Shown piece after piece: positions 43,673-51,686 of a DNA stretch of 64,000 bases (within the stretch, counting starts at the first letter, position 1; each line of letters starts with the position of its first letter). The translations under genes were made by a program, and so were the position numbers. This stretch comes from Tritonibacter litoralis (GTDB lineage: Bacteria > Pseudomonadota > Alphaproteobacteria > Rhodobacterales > Rhodobacteraceae), in the NCBI RefSeq assembly GCF_009496005.1, contig NZ_WIBF01000007.1, positions 124,001 through 188,000 of the forward strand. Direction: 5' to 3'. The notes beneath the pieces were generated by a model. That model was not told the DNA's origin. It saw only the letters and a list, made by a program, of their open reading frames with translations, and did not search any database.

Positions 43673-44115
43673 GCCGCGCATTGCAGGCAGATCAGACCTT
43701 GCGCGCGCCAAAAGGCCACAACCGACGACCGGTCATCAAACACGATCCATGGCGCATAGCCATCGCCGCGCATTTCTTCCAACAGCGCGTGTTTCACGTC
43801 CGGATCGCTCATTGCATCCGTGCCGTCGTGGCGCAGATACACCGCATCAAAGGGCAGGTTGTTCTTGATCAGCCAGGCTTCGGTCTGTGCTTGCCAGCCG
43901 CGCGGACGGCCGGAACACAGAACGATCTTTTCTCCGGCGGCGTGCAGGTGCCGCATTACGCGGGCGACAGGTTCGATCACAGCGGTTTCGGCCATGGCGT
44001 CGTGAAACGCATCCCAGTGTTTGTCGACACCATGAACCAGATGCCCCAGTTTATCTGCGTCGAATTCCGCCAATGTGCCGTCAATGTCAAAGATTGCGCA
44101 GGAAAGGTCAGGCAT
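43660..44115 (-). CDS. HAD-family phosphatase resembling the polynucleotide kinase 3'-phosphatase domain
   Basis: A 151-residue HAD hydrolase with nucleophile D10 and acid/base D12 in FDIDGTLAEF. Motif II lies in IVLCSGRPRGWQ, and motif III/IV regions are in DPDVKHALLEEM and WIVFDDRSSVV. The SGRxxxW and LKNNLPFDAVYLR pattern is close to the phosphatase domain of T4-type polynucleotide kinase, which removes 3'-phosphates, but sugar-phosphate substrates are equally possible. I chose the ATG at 44115 because GAGGA lies about eight bases before it; the ATG at 44130 is an alternative. It overlaps the histidine phosphatase stop by eight bases and is the last gene of a six-gene operon. Confidence 0.82.
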   Translation of the reverse strand: MPDLSCAIFDIDGTLAEFDADKLGHLVHGVDKHWDAFHDAMAETAVIEPVARVMRHLHAAGEKIVLCSGRPRGWQAQTEAWLIKNNLPFDAVYLRHDGTDAMSDPDVKHALLEEMRGDGYAPWIVFDDRSSVVAFWRAQGLICLQCAAGDF

Positions 44116-44665
44116 AGGGTCGTTCCTCATGAGTGGTTCCAGTCCAATGGAAAAAGATTGGGGTCGCATTGGCTGGACGTGCGCCGGGTGTGTCTTGTCC
44201 GGCCAAGATGCGCGCGGCGCGGATCACGCCGGAATGGCAGACCAGGATCGGAAGGGCGGTTCCGGCGATGTCGCACGCGATGCAAATACCGGTTTGGACA
44301 CGGGCGATCATCTCGTCCCAGGCTTCACCGTCCACTGGTGTCTGGCTGCGCGGGGGCAGATCTGCCAGTGGCCCACGCTCATAAATGCCCCAGTCACGTT
44401 CGCTTAATTCGGGGATCGTCTGAAAAGCCTGTCCGGGAAAGATCAAACTGGCGGTCTCATCCGCTCGGTTCATCGGGCTGGCAAAGATTGCAACCTCTTG
44501 CGCCCATTGTACCGCCTGCAAGGCGCGGGCCTGCGCGCGGCCGGTTTCCGTCAAAGGCACGTCCCATCGCCCGGCCACCAGCCCGTCCCGATTGGCCGTG
44601 GTCTCGCCGTGGCGGATCATACAAATGGATCGCTTGGGAAGCTGGGGGGCATTTGGTCGGATCAT
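44108..44665 (-). CDS. Histidine phosphatase superfamily (phosphoglycerate mutase-like) protein
   Basis: A 185-residue enzyme with the phosphohistidine motif CMIRHGETTANR (H19), the second arginine region SPMNRADET, SERDWGIYER and a second catalytic histidine in LVCHSGVIRAA. Members remove phosphate from small phosphorylated metabolites, sugars or proteins. The start overlaps the metallo-hydrolase stop by ATGA, and the stop overlaps the HAD gene, so three hydrolases are translated from one message downstream of an uptake system. Substrate is not predictable from sequence alone. Confidence 0.88.
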   Translation of the reverse strand: MIRPNAPQLPKRSICMIRHGETTANRDGLVAGRWDVPLTETGRAQARALQAVQWAQEVAIFASPMNRADETASLIFPGQAFQTIPELSERDWGIYERGPLADLPPRSQTPVDGEAWDEMIARVQTGICIACDIAGTALPILVCHSGVIRAARILAGQDTPGARPANATPIFFHWTGTTHEERPYA

Positions 44666-45750
44666 AGGGGGATCACCTCATGCAAAAACACCTCAGCGCC
44701 AAAGCCTGCCTCCACAAAATATTGCTCCGGCAGGGTACAGAAGGCGGGTGCAAAACGTGTGGCTCCGATCCGTTTGATCATGGCGATCTGGTCCGTCAAA
44801 GGCGGATGCACGTTCCAACGGCGAAAATACCCGCCTTGAACCCGGCCGATCCCGCGGGCGTGGGCGGTCATATGTCCGGTAAACACAACATGCGCATCGC
44901 GCCCCAAACGTCCGCTTTCGCTCCATGCGCGCACATAACCCCAGGCGGCGCCACCGTCTGCATTGGGGGTGTCGCAGATCAAAAACCGCGCAGCTTCCAG
45001 ATCACCGCGCTGCAACAGCGGTGCAATTTCCTGTGCAACGCCCGTCACCCCGTCTGAGCGCAGGGCATTTTCCACGGCCATTCTGCATTCTGGGTCCAGC
45101 ATTACAGCCGCAGCCCCGTGGCGGCGGGCCAGATGCAGCGCCAATTCACCTGCACGTCCAGACGGTGGAACCGGAAACAGAACCTGTCCGGGCAGGCCGT
45201 CGATCAATTCATCCAGTTCTGCCAGACGTTGGGTCTGGCTCACATCATTCAGATGATAGGAACAATCAATCACCGCGGTCTTTGCAGGAGGTGGTGCGTC
45301 AAATCGAAACCACCGGCTCTCTTCGGACCAGTCGCCCGAGTAAAACAGCCCATCGCCCAGATCGAAATGCATCCAGATCCCACCCAAGGCATGGCCATTG
45401 CGCCCGGTTGTGAGTGTCACACCTGCAATGTCCACAACGCCCTGTTCCGGTAACTCGCGCACATCTGCCGATGGTGGCAGGGCCTGGGCTGTGCGCTTGG
45501 TTGTGTAGATCGGCAAGCCTGCCTCAACCGCATGGGCCGCGCCGCCGATGTGGTCGATATGATCGTGTGAGATAAACACCGCCGCGACGCCGTCAAGCCA
45601 CGCGGGATCGAATTTGGCATTGGCCTCGGGACCAAATCCACAATCCAGAAGCCAGCGCGTTGCCCCGATATTGAGCTGCATACAGGCAGGCCCTTTGTCG
45701 CCGATGCCCGAAAGGACACGCAAAGTATTGATGGTCTGTATCTGGCTCAT
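44662..45750 (-). CDS. MBL-fold metallo-hydrolase, beta-CASP-like
   Basis: A 362-residue zinc-dependent hydrolase. It has the metal-binding HDHIDH motif (H62, H64, D66, H67 in SHDHIDHIGG), a GNHALGG-like metal ligand block (NGHALGG) and a FYSGDWS block with the bridging aspartate. The C-terminal half has VVFTGHMTAHARGIGRV and a long insertion, reminiscent of beta-CASP enzymes that cleave phosphodiester bonds in RNA or nucleotides. A PhnP-like cyclic phosphodiesterase role is another possibility. ATGA overlaps on both sides tie it to the ABC ATPase and the histidine phosphatase. Confidence 0.82.
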   Translation of the reverse strand: MSQIQTINTLRVLSGIGDKGPACMQLNIGATRWLLDCGFGPEANAKFDPAWLDGVAAVFISHDHIDHIGGAAHAVEAGLPIYTTKRTAQALPPSADVRELPEQGVVDIAGVTLTTGRNGHALGGIWMHFDLGDGLFYSGDWSEESRWFRFDAPPPAKTAVIDCSYHLNDVSQTQRLAELDELIDGLPGQVLFPVPPSGRAGELALHLARRHGAAAVMLDPECRMAVENALRSDGVTGVAQEIAPLLQRGDLEAARFLICDTPNADGGAAWGYVRAWSESGRLGRDAHVVFTGHMTAHARGIGRVQGGYFRRWNVHPPLTDQIAMIKRIGATRFAPAFCTLPEQYFVEAGFGAEVFLHEVIPL

Positions 45751-46775
45751 GCGGCAAAGGCCCAGGGGTTTGAGATGGACAGCCCCAGTTGTTCGCCCGC
45801 GGTGTGGCGCTGCCGGGTTTCCGCGACCAAGAGATGATCACACAGGGTCTTGAGCGTCAGCCGGTAAGAACCCCCCAAATAGGTCGCGCGCTCCACCGTC
45901 ACCCGCAGATCACCATTTTCGCCCAAGGTCAGGTTTTCGGGGCGCAGGCAGGCGTGGGTTGGGGTGGCTGTCTCCGACTGCACCGCAACCCTTGCGCCCA
46001 GGACCATCGCGGCGTTCTCGATCGTGTCGACCAAGGGCACAACGGCACCTTGTCCGATGAACTCGGCGACAAAGCGGCTGCGGGGTCTGGCATAAAGCGC
46101 TTCGGGCGTGTCGATCTGCAGGATGCGCCCCTGATCCATCACAGCGATGCGATCAGCCATGGCCATCGCCTCGCTTTGGTCATGGGTGACATAGACCATT
46201 GTCGCCTTGGTGCGGTGGTGGAAATCCAAAAACACCTCTTGCATGGAGGCGCGCAGAGCCACGTCGAGATTGGCGAGGGGCTCATCCAACAAAACCGCCG
46301 TCGGGTCCAAAACCAGACAGCGCGCCAAAGCAACCCGTTGACGCTGCCCACCTGACAGATCCGAGGGCATCCGGTCTCCATAAGGCGTCAGCGCAGTGGC
46401 CTCTAGCGCCGCATCAACCTGGGCGTCGCGATCGGCCCGTGGCAATCCACGCACCTCAAGCGGATAGGATATATTCCGCCGCACGCTCATATGGGGCCAC
46501 AGCGCATAGGATTGAAACACAAACCCAATGTTGCGCGCTTCAGGCGGAACAGATCGGCCGGTTCCGGCATCCGCAACCACGTCGGACCCGATACGGATCT
46601 GGCCTGTGGTGGGCAGGTCAAACCCGGCCATCAACCGCAGCAGGGTCGATTTTCCACATCCCGACGGTCCCAGAAGGGCGACAAATTCGCCATCCTTTAT
46701 TGTGGTTGAAATGTCGGACAACGCCGGTACCCCATCAAAGGATTTGCCGATGTTTTCAAAGGTCAGCTTTGCCAA
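45747..46775 (-). CDS. ABC transporter ATP-binding protein (FbpC/PotA-like)
   Basis: A 342-residue importer ATPase. Walker A is GPSGCGKS (36-43), the signature is LSGGQRQRVALARCL, and Walker B is AVLLDEPLANLD. A TOBE-like C-terminal domain (from about 265) includes CLRPENLTLGENGDLRV. It powers uptake through the adjoining fused permease. It overlaps the permease gene by 13 bases and the metallo-hydrolase by ATGA. The subfamily includes iron, putrescine, sulfate and phosphonate importers, so the ATPase does not fix the substrate. Confidence 0.9.
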   Translation of the reverse strand: MAKLTFENIGKSFDGVPALSDISTTIKDGEFVALLGPSGCGKSTLLRLMAGFDLPTTGQIRIGSDVVADAGTGRSVPPEARNIGFVFQSYALWPHMSVRRNISYPLEVRGLPRADRDAQVDAALEATALTPYGDRMPSDLSGGQRQRVALARCLVLDPTAVLLDEPLANLDVALRASMQEVFLDFHHRTKATMVYVTHDQSEAMAMADRIAVMDQGRILQIDTPEALYARPRSRFVAEFIGQGAVVPLVDTIENAAMVLGARVAVQSETATPTHACLRPENLTLGENGDLRVTVERATYLGGSYRLTLKTLCDHLLVAETRQRHTAGEQLGLSISNPWAFAA

Positions 46776-48469
46776 GGGACCACTCCTTTGGGAAGGCGGC
46801 GCGCGGTCAGCTGAATGACCCCCATCAGCGCCATAACAACAAAGACAATGGTCATCGCCACGGCCGAGGCCATGACGGTTTCGCCACTGTCATCCAGATT
46901 GAAGATCACCACGCCCAATGTCTCGGTGCCCGAAGACCACAACAGGGCCGATACCGTCAGCTCATTAAAGGCAGTCAGAAACACCAGGATTGCGCCCGCC
47001 GCCGCCGAGGGCGCGCTGAGTGGCAGGATGATGTCGCGCAGGCGCCGCATCAGCGATGCCCCCACCGATTGTGCAGCCTCATCCATCGCGGGATCCAACT
47101 GTGCAAGGCTTGCTTGCACGGGGCGAAACATCACCGCAAAGAACCGCGCGAGATATGCGAAAAAGATGATCCAAATGGTGCCGTACAGGGTGCGCTCGGT
47201 AAAAGGCAGGTTGATCAGCAACAGGATCATCGCAATCGCCAGTACGACGCCGGGCAGCGCATAGGGCAGGTCCAGCAGGCTATCGAACAGGCGGGTCAGC
47301 CGATTTGGTTTGCGCTGCATCAGCCAGGCCAGCGGCAGGCAGATCAGGATCAATACCAATGCCGCGCCAATAGACAGGCCGCCCGAGTTCACAAAGGCCC
47401 GCAGCGTGGCGGGCTGGCGAAACAGCGCCTCGTGCCAGCCGCCAAGCGACAGTGTGTCGAGCCGCAGCGGTACGCCATAGGCTGGCACCAAAGAGGTCGC
47501 CAAAAGCCCTAGCATTGGCAGCACCAGAATGATGAGGATCACCAGCCACAAGGCCGCCTCAACCCAGGGGCGGGCGGGCCCCAGCGGCAGGAACAGGGCA
47601 GGGGAGGTGGAGCCAACCAGATGCAGACGCTGACGCGATTGAAAAAACCGTTGCACAAGAATGCCCGCGACGGCGACGGTACCAATCAGCAGCGCCAGCA
47701 CCGCGACCTCGGCCAGAACCACGGTGCCAAGTCCCGAAAGCCGTTGATAAATCAGCGTGGGTAGGGTGGAATAGCCTGCAGGGATGCCAAGCATCGCGGG
47801 AATGCCAAAATTGCCAAGGGCGGTGACAAAGGTAATCGCCACACCGGCGGCCAGACTTGGCAGCGACAAGGGCAGCACGATCTGCCACCACAGCCGCAAG
47901 CCCCGTGCGCCGGAAATCCGCGCGGCCTCGACCACCTCTTGTGGGATGGCGCGCAGCCCGGCCCGCAGGGTCAGGAAAATGATCGATGTGTGCTGGATCC
48001 CCAGCAGCAGAATGATGCCACCGGGGGAATACAGGGGCTGCGGCGCACCCAGCGGCGGGGCCATGCCGATGGTTTTTAACAAGACCGAAGACGGCCCCAT
48101 GATCTGCGTCCACGACAGCGCCGTGATCTGCGGCGGGATCATCATTGGGATCATCAGACAGAAGACCAGCGCACCCTTGCGGCGCAGATCGGTCAGCGCC
48201 ACCAAAAAGGCAAAAATGCCTCCAATCAGCACGGATACACAGGTGCCAAGCCCAGCGGTGAACAGCGAATGCCGCAGCGCGTTATGGGTCGCGTCGCGCA
48301 GCAAGACCTCTCCCAAAAACCCAAAGTTCAGACTGCCACCAGCGGTGAATCCTTCCCAGGACAGGCGCAGCACCGGTGCAAGTGTGACCACAATGGCCAC
48401 CATAAGTACAAAAGACAGCAGCCGATCCTCGGACCGGCTGCCGCTGCGATATGTGGGGGTCTTGATCAT
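46763..48469 (-). CDS. Fused ABC transporter permease (FbpB-like, two permease domains)
   Basis: A 568-residue inner-membrane protein with about 12 membrane segments arranged as two BPD_transp_1 permease domains. EAA-type loops for contacting the ATPase are seen in VVEAARISGARGLRLWWQIVLPLSLPSL and DEAAQSVGASLMRRLRDIILPL. One polypeptide thus supplies both halves of the channel, as in iron(III) and 2-aminoethylphosphonate importers. It overlaps the binding-protein gene by ATGA and the ATPase gene by 13 bases. No missing segments are evident. Confidence 0.9.
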   Translation of the reverse strand: MIKTPTYRSGSRSEDRLLSFVLMVAIVVTLAPVLRLSWEGFTAGGSLNFGFLGEVLLRDATHNALRHSLFTAGLGTCVSVLIGGIFAFLVALTDLRRKGALVFCLMIPMMIPPQITALSWTQIMGPSSVLLKTIGMAPPLGAPQPLYSPGGIILLLGIQHTSIIFLTLRAGLRAIPQEVVEAARISGARGLRLWWQIVLPLSLPSLAAGVAITFVTALGNFGIPAMLGIPAGYSTLPTLIYQRLSGLGTVVLAEVAVLALLIGTVAVAGILVQRFFQSRQRLHLVGSTSPALFLPLGPARPWVEAALWLVILIILVLPMLGLLATSLVPAYGVPLRLDTLSLGGWHEALFRQPATLRAFVNSGGLSIGAALVLILICLPLAWLMQRKPNRLTRLFDSLLDLPYALPGVVLAIAMILLLINLPFTERTLYGTIWIIFFAYLARFFAVMFRPVQASLAQLDPAMDEAAQSVGASLMRRLRDIILPLSAPSAAAGAILVFLTAFNELTVSALLWSSGTETLGVVIFNLDDSGETVMASAVAMTIVFVVMALMGVIQLTARRLPKGVVPWQS

Positions 48470-49434
48470 TCTGCGCCAAAGACGTCAGCGAATTTCGCTT
48501 TGTTTGTGTCGGCATCTGCCAGCGCTTTGGCCGGGTCAAAGGCCATCAGCTTGATCTCTTCGCGTGCTGGGAAGCCTGCAGGCACACCCATGTCGTTGCG
48601 CGCTGGGATGTAGCCCATGTCCAGAACCAGGTCCTGACCTTTTTGCGACAGGACAAAATCAACGAACTTCTGTGCAGCAGGTACGTTCTTTGCAGTCGAC
48701 AGGATCGCAACCGGCTCGGTCACATAAGATACGCCTTCCTCGGGGAAGACAAACTCAACCGGGGAGCCGTCCGCCTTGTTGCGGATCGCGAGGAAGTCGA
48801 CAACCATGCCATAAGGTTTCTCGCCTGCGGCAACCGCTTTGAACGTGCCGCCGTTGCCACCTTTGGCGCGGGCGTCATTGTCGGCCAGCTTGTTGTAGAA
48901 ATCCCAACCCAGATCCTTGTCACCGGTCAGGGTGGCCAGGTGGATCAGCGCGGCACCGGAGTAGAGCGGCGACGGCATTGCGATCTGACCTTTGACAGCC
49001 GGATCCGCCAGATCTGCCCAAGATGTCGGGGCTTTTTCGGCGCCAGTGTTGTAAACGATGCCCGTGGTGATCAGCTTGGTCGAGTGATAGAAGCCTTCGC
49101 TGCTGTAAAGCGCCGGGTCATAGGCCGCAGCTTCTGCGGATTTATAGGCCAGCAGTTCGCCTGCTTGCGCCATGCCTTCCAGGGTCACGGTGTCTGCGAT
49201 CAGCAGAACGTCAGGCTGCGGGCTGCCCGCTTCGATTTCGGCCCGCAGACGCGCCATCAGCTTGGTGGTGCCGTCGCGAACCCATTCGACGTCTACGCCT
49301 GGGTTTTCCGCCATAAAGGCGTCAACGGTGCGCTGGGCATCTGCATTGGGTTGAGAGGTGTAAAGGGTCAGGGTCTCGGCAAAAGACGCGGTTGCAACAA
49401 CGCTCAGGGCGGCGGCAGCGATGAGGGATTTCAT
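48466..49434 (-). CDS. Periplasmic substrate-binding protein, family 1 (FbpA/PhnS-like)
   Basis: A 322-residue binding protein with a signal peptide (cleavage after ATASFA). The mature start ETLTLYTSQPNADAQRTVDAFMAENPGVDVEWVRDGTT is shared by iron(III)- and phosphonate-type binding proteins. The paired tyrosines that bind iron in FbpA are not clearly present in the C-terminal half, so an organic anion such as a phosphorylated compound is more likely. It heads the operon. Immediately upstream lie inverted CGAAA boxes and the divergent DeoR gene. Iron cannot be excluded from sequence alone. Confidence 0.85.
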   Translation of the reverse strand: MKSLIAAAALSVVATASFAETLTLYTSQPNADAQRTVDAFMAENPGVDVEWVRDGTTKLMARLRAEIEAGSPQPDVLLIADTVTLEGMAQAGELLAYKSAEAAAYDPALYSSEGFYHSTKLITTGIVYNTGAEKAPTSWADLADPAVKGQIAMPSPLYSGAALIHLATLTGDKDLGWDFYNKLADNDARAKGGNGGTFKAVAAGEKPYGMVVDFLAIRNKADGSPVEFVFPEEGVSYVTEPVAILSTAKNVPAAQKFVDFVLSQKGQDLVLDMGYIPARNDMGVPAGFPAREEIKLMAFDPAKALADADTNKAKFADVFGAE

Positions 49435-49444
49435 ATGAAAGCTC

Positions 49445-49467
49445 CGAAAGTTGAATTTCGTTCGAAA
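49445..49467. promoter_or_regulatory. Inverted CGAAA/TTTCG boxes upstream of the ABC operon
   Basis: Three boxes occur in 23 bases: CGAAA (49445-49449), TTTCG (49456-49460) and CGAAA (49463-49467). They form two overlapping dyads, CGAAA-N6-TTTCG and TTTCG-N2-CGAAA, just upstream of the binding-protein start. DeoR-family repressors such as GlpR often use TTTCG-type half-sites, so this is a plausible operator for the divergent regulator. Confidence 0.5.
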
Positions 49468-49581
49468 GTACCGATGCAGGCCTTATTGCGTGAGTCTGCA
49501 AAAGTAATGTGACGATTCCGCCGCGAATTATTCATTTGAGTGTGTTTCGAGAGATCTGCTACACTGTGGAGGAAAGAGGTT

Positions 49582-49597
49582 ACTTTCTAAGGAAAGT
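49582..49597. promoter_or_regulatory. Palindrome before the DeoR gene
   Basis: ACTTTC-TAAG-GAAAGT is a perfect 6-bp-arm dyad ending 15 bases before the ATG at 49613. It could be a second, autoregulatory site for the DeoR protein. It could also influence translation by covering the ribosome-binding region. Confidence 0.4.
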
Positions 49598-49612
49598 GAA
49601 GTGAGGGGCCTT

Positions 49613-50383
49613 ATGCGACGTGACGATCTAAACCGGCGGCGAGATCAGATCATCCAGCTTTTGTGTGAAAACGAAGCCCTGTCGGCTGCGGATCTGGCAG
49701 AGCGTTTGGACGTTTCGGTGCAAACCATTCGCACGGATCTGCGGGATCTGGACAACGCCGCGCTGGTGCAGCGTCGCGGCGGGATGGTGCGTCTTCGTCA
49801 ACAATCGGAAAACATTGGATACTCCCCGCGCAGCAGCGTTTCGCGCGGGGAAAAGCAAAGCATCGCACTGGCCGTCAAAAACCTGGTACCGGATGGGGCG
49901 CGTGTGGCTTTGGGCACTGGAACAACGGTTGAGGCCTGTGCAAGGCTTTTGGCCACGCGGGAAAAGCTTTTTGTTGCGACAAATAATCTGCATGCGGCCT
50001 TTGCCTTACAGATGGCGCCAGACGCAGTGGTGGAGCTTGCGGGGGGCACTCTGCGGCTGCGTGATCTGGATGTAATCGGCGGCGACAGTACGCGGTTTTT
50101 TGCGGGGTTTCGCGTTGATCAGGCGATTTTCAGTTGCGGTGGCATTTCGGCGACTGGAGAAGTTCTGGATTATAACCGGGATGAAGTTGCGGCCCGCACG
50201 GCGATTGCGGGCTGTGCGCATCAGAAGATTTTGGTCGTAGACAGTACCAAATTTAATCATGATCTCCCATGTCGCCACGGACAGCTATGGGACTATGACT
50301 ATGTGATCGTGGGTGGTGTGCTGGCAGAAGAACTCGCGACGCAATGCGCGAAGAGCGGTTGCACCGTCATCTCTGTTGGGTGA
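49613..50383 (+). CDS. DeoR-family transcriptional regulator
   Basis: A 256-residue DeoR/GlpR-type regulator. Its N-terminal helix-turn-helix (RRDQIIQLLCENEALSAADLAERLDVSVQTIRTDLRDL) is followed by a C-terminal sugar-phosphate-isomerase-like domain with LGTGTTVEACARLL and VVDSTKFNHD, the effector-binding signatures. Ligands of this family are usually phosphorylated sugars or polyols, which agrees with the phosphatases in the divergent operon. The ATG at 49613 follows GAGGGG (49603-49608); a GTG at 49601 is an alternative. Dyads lie on both sides of the promoter region. Confidence 0.9.
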   Translation: MRRDDLNRRRDQIIQLLCENEALSAADLAERLDVSVQTIRTDLRDLDNAALVQRRGGMVRLRQQSENIGYSPRSSVSRGEKQSIALAVKNLVPDGARVALGTGTTVEACARLLATREKLFVATNNLHAAFALQMAPDAVVELAGGTLRLRDLDVIGGDSTRFFAGFRVDQAIFSCGGISATGEVLDYNRDEVAARTAIAGCAHQKILVVDSTKFNHDLPCRHGQLWDYDYVIVGGVLAEELATQCAKSGCTVISVG

Positions 50384-50749
50384 TTTAATTTTTATCCGGA
50401 ATTACTGTTGAATTTGACCGTGAATTCCATGGTTTTTCCAGTTCTTCGTTCCGATCTAATTATTGAATGTCTATTTTAAGGTAATTGTATCACGTCAGGT
50501 GATGGAAGGTTTGATCACGCTTTCGGTGAGGTGAATTCATCAAATAGATATATCAGATGTATTTTTACGGGCGATTTTGGTGATCTAACCTCATGTGGGC
50601 GCTGAGGTTTTCTCAATATTCCTGCTTTTTAAGAGTGTTTCTTCAAACTATTCCCCGGGCGCGGTTTTATTTTACTCTGAGTTAATATGTAAAATCTAAA
50701 GCCTAAAAGGAGACAGATACCGACGTTAATAAATCACCCATTCGGAGTA
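50384..50749. other. 366-base AT-rich gap before the repeat-protein gene
   Basis: This stretch is clearly more AT-rich than the surrounding genome and has no open frame of note. It contains several T/A runs and probably holds the promoter and a long leader for the secreted repeat protein and chemoreceptor. I saw no perfect hairpin or known motif. Its base composition could reflect transfer or a binding region for nucleoid proteins. Confidence 0.4.
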
Positions 50750-50755
50750 ATGCCG

Positions 50756-51658
50756 ATGCGCACCTTCACCGCCGCCTTTGCGACCGTTTGTTTTATGCAC
50801 TCAGGAATGGCCTGGGCTGAAAAGGCCACTCCCAATAATGTGTTCCAAGTCACGGAGCAAATTGTTCAAGAGCTTCAGGCGCTCAATGCTGAGAACTTCT
50901 CCAAATCGCGCCAACTCACCGTTCCTAAGGACCCGACAAAACCACGCCATGTTTTGTTTCTGATCCGCGACCAATGGCGCAAGGTACAGTTGCTGCGGTA
51001 CATGAATGGGCTCGACACGCATTCGCTCCCGCCCGAGACGGTTCACGCTGTGACGCCTTCTGAGGTCAAAACCCAGGCCGACAGATTGTTGATCGAGGTG
51101 CAGGAGCTGCGCTCTGCCTATGGTCTTAGCCCAAGTGAGATAAAAGTTGCGCTGCCAAAGGGCAAAACGCCAACCGACGTTTATGGAAGCCTGCTGCGGA
51201 TCTCAGCCGAGCTGGATGCGCTTGGCGTCCCGTCAACGGTGCCAAATGACGTGTATCGTGTCGCTGCGTCCGTTGTGGAAAACTTGGAAGTCTTGGCGCA
51301 GCAAGCAGACGTTGCAGTCAACCGCGACGCAGTGCCCAAATCAAAAGGGCGCACGCCGGCGGATGCCTATTCCGCTGGGCTTGACCTGATTGAAGCGATG
51401 AATGGGCTAGCCGCAAACGTGGAGCGCTACAATGTCGACGGTGGCATTATCGCGCCTGCGGCTGTGAATGGACCTAAGTCACCTGCAGATGTGATTGTGG
51501 TCCTGTCACGGGCCCAAGCCGATGCGATGGCCCTCTTGAATACTGCAAAGGCTGGAAAAGAAGTTCAGTCGGCACCTTACGAAGGCGGGAAAACCCCATC
51601 GGATGTCTATGACAGCATCGTTTACGCACGTCTGTTAATCGAAGCTCTGGCTTCCTAA
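50756..51658 (+). CDS. Secreted tandem-repeat protein paired with a chemoreceptor
   Basis: A 300-residue protein (ATG 50756, with GGAG at 50744-50747 eight bases before; the ATG at 50750 is too close to it). A signal peptide ends near GMAWA. The mature protein contains at least seven repeats of about 19 residues with the pattern (T/S/V)PxDVYxxxxxxxxxLxxL. Residue numbers counted from 50750 are 27, 102, 140, 164, 202, 244 and 282, with examples TPTDVYGSLLRISAELDAL, VPNDVYRVAASVVENLEVL and TPSDVYDSIVYARLLIEAL. The repeats look helical and amphipathic. I do not recognise a named family. The chemoreceptor gene starts 28 bases after its stop, so the two are probably cotranscribed. Confidence 0.75.
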   Translation: MRTFTAAFATVCFMHSGMAWAEKATPNNVFQVTEQIVQELQALNAENFSKSRQLTVPKDPTKPRHVLFLIRDQWRKVQLLRYMNGLDTHSLPPETVHAVTPSEVKTQADRLLIEVQELRSAYGLSPSEIKVALPKGKTPTDVYGSLLRISAELDALGVPSTVPNDVYRVAASVVENLEVLAQQADVAVNRDAVPKSKGRTPADAYSAGLDLIEAMNGLAANVERYNVDGGIIAPAAVNGPKSPADVIVVLSRAQADAMALLNTAKAGKEVQSAPYEGGKTPSDVYDSIVYARLLIEALAS

Positions 51659-51686
51659 TCCATAGGTTACAGAAGGAGAGGGTAAA

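Noticed and set aside
43660-49434. Simple iron(III) uptake operon
   Set aside because: The transporter proteins resemble FbpABC, but iron-binding tyrosines are not evident and iron uptake does not explain three co-translated hydrolases and a DeoR regulator. Kept as an alternative only.
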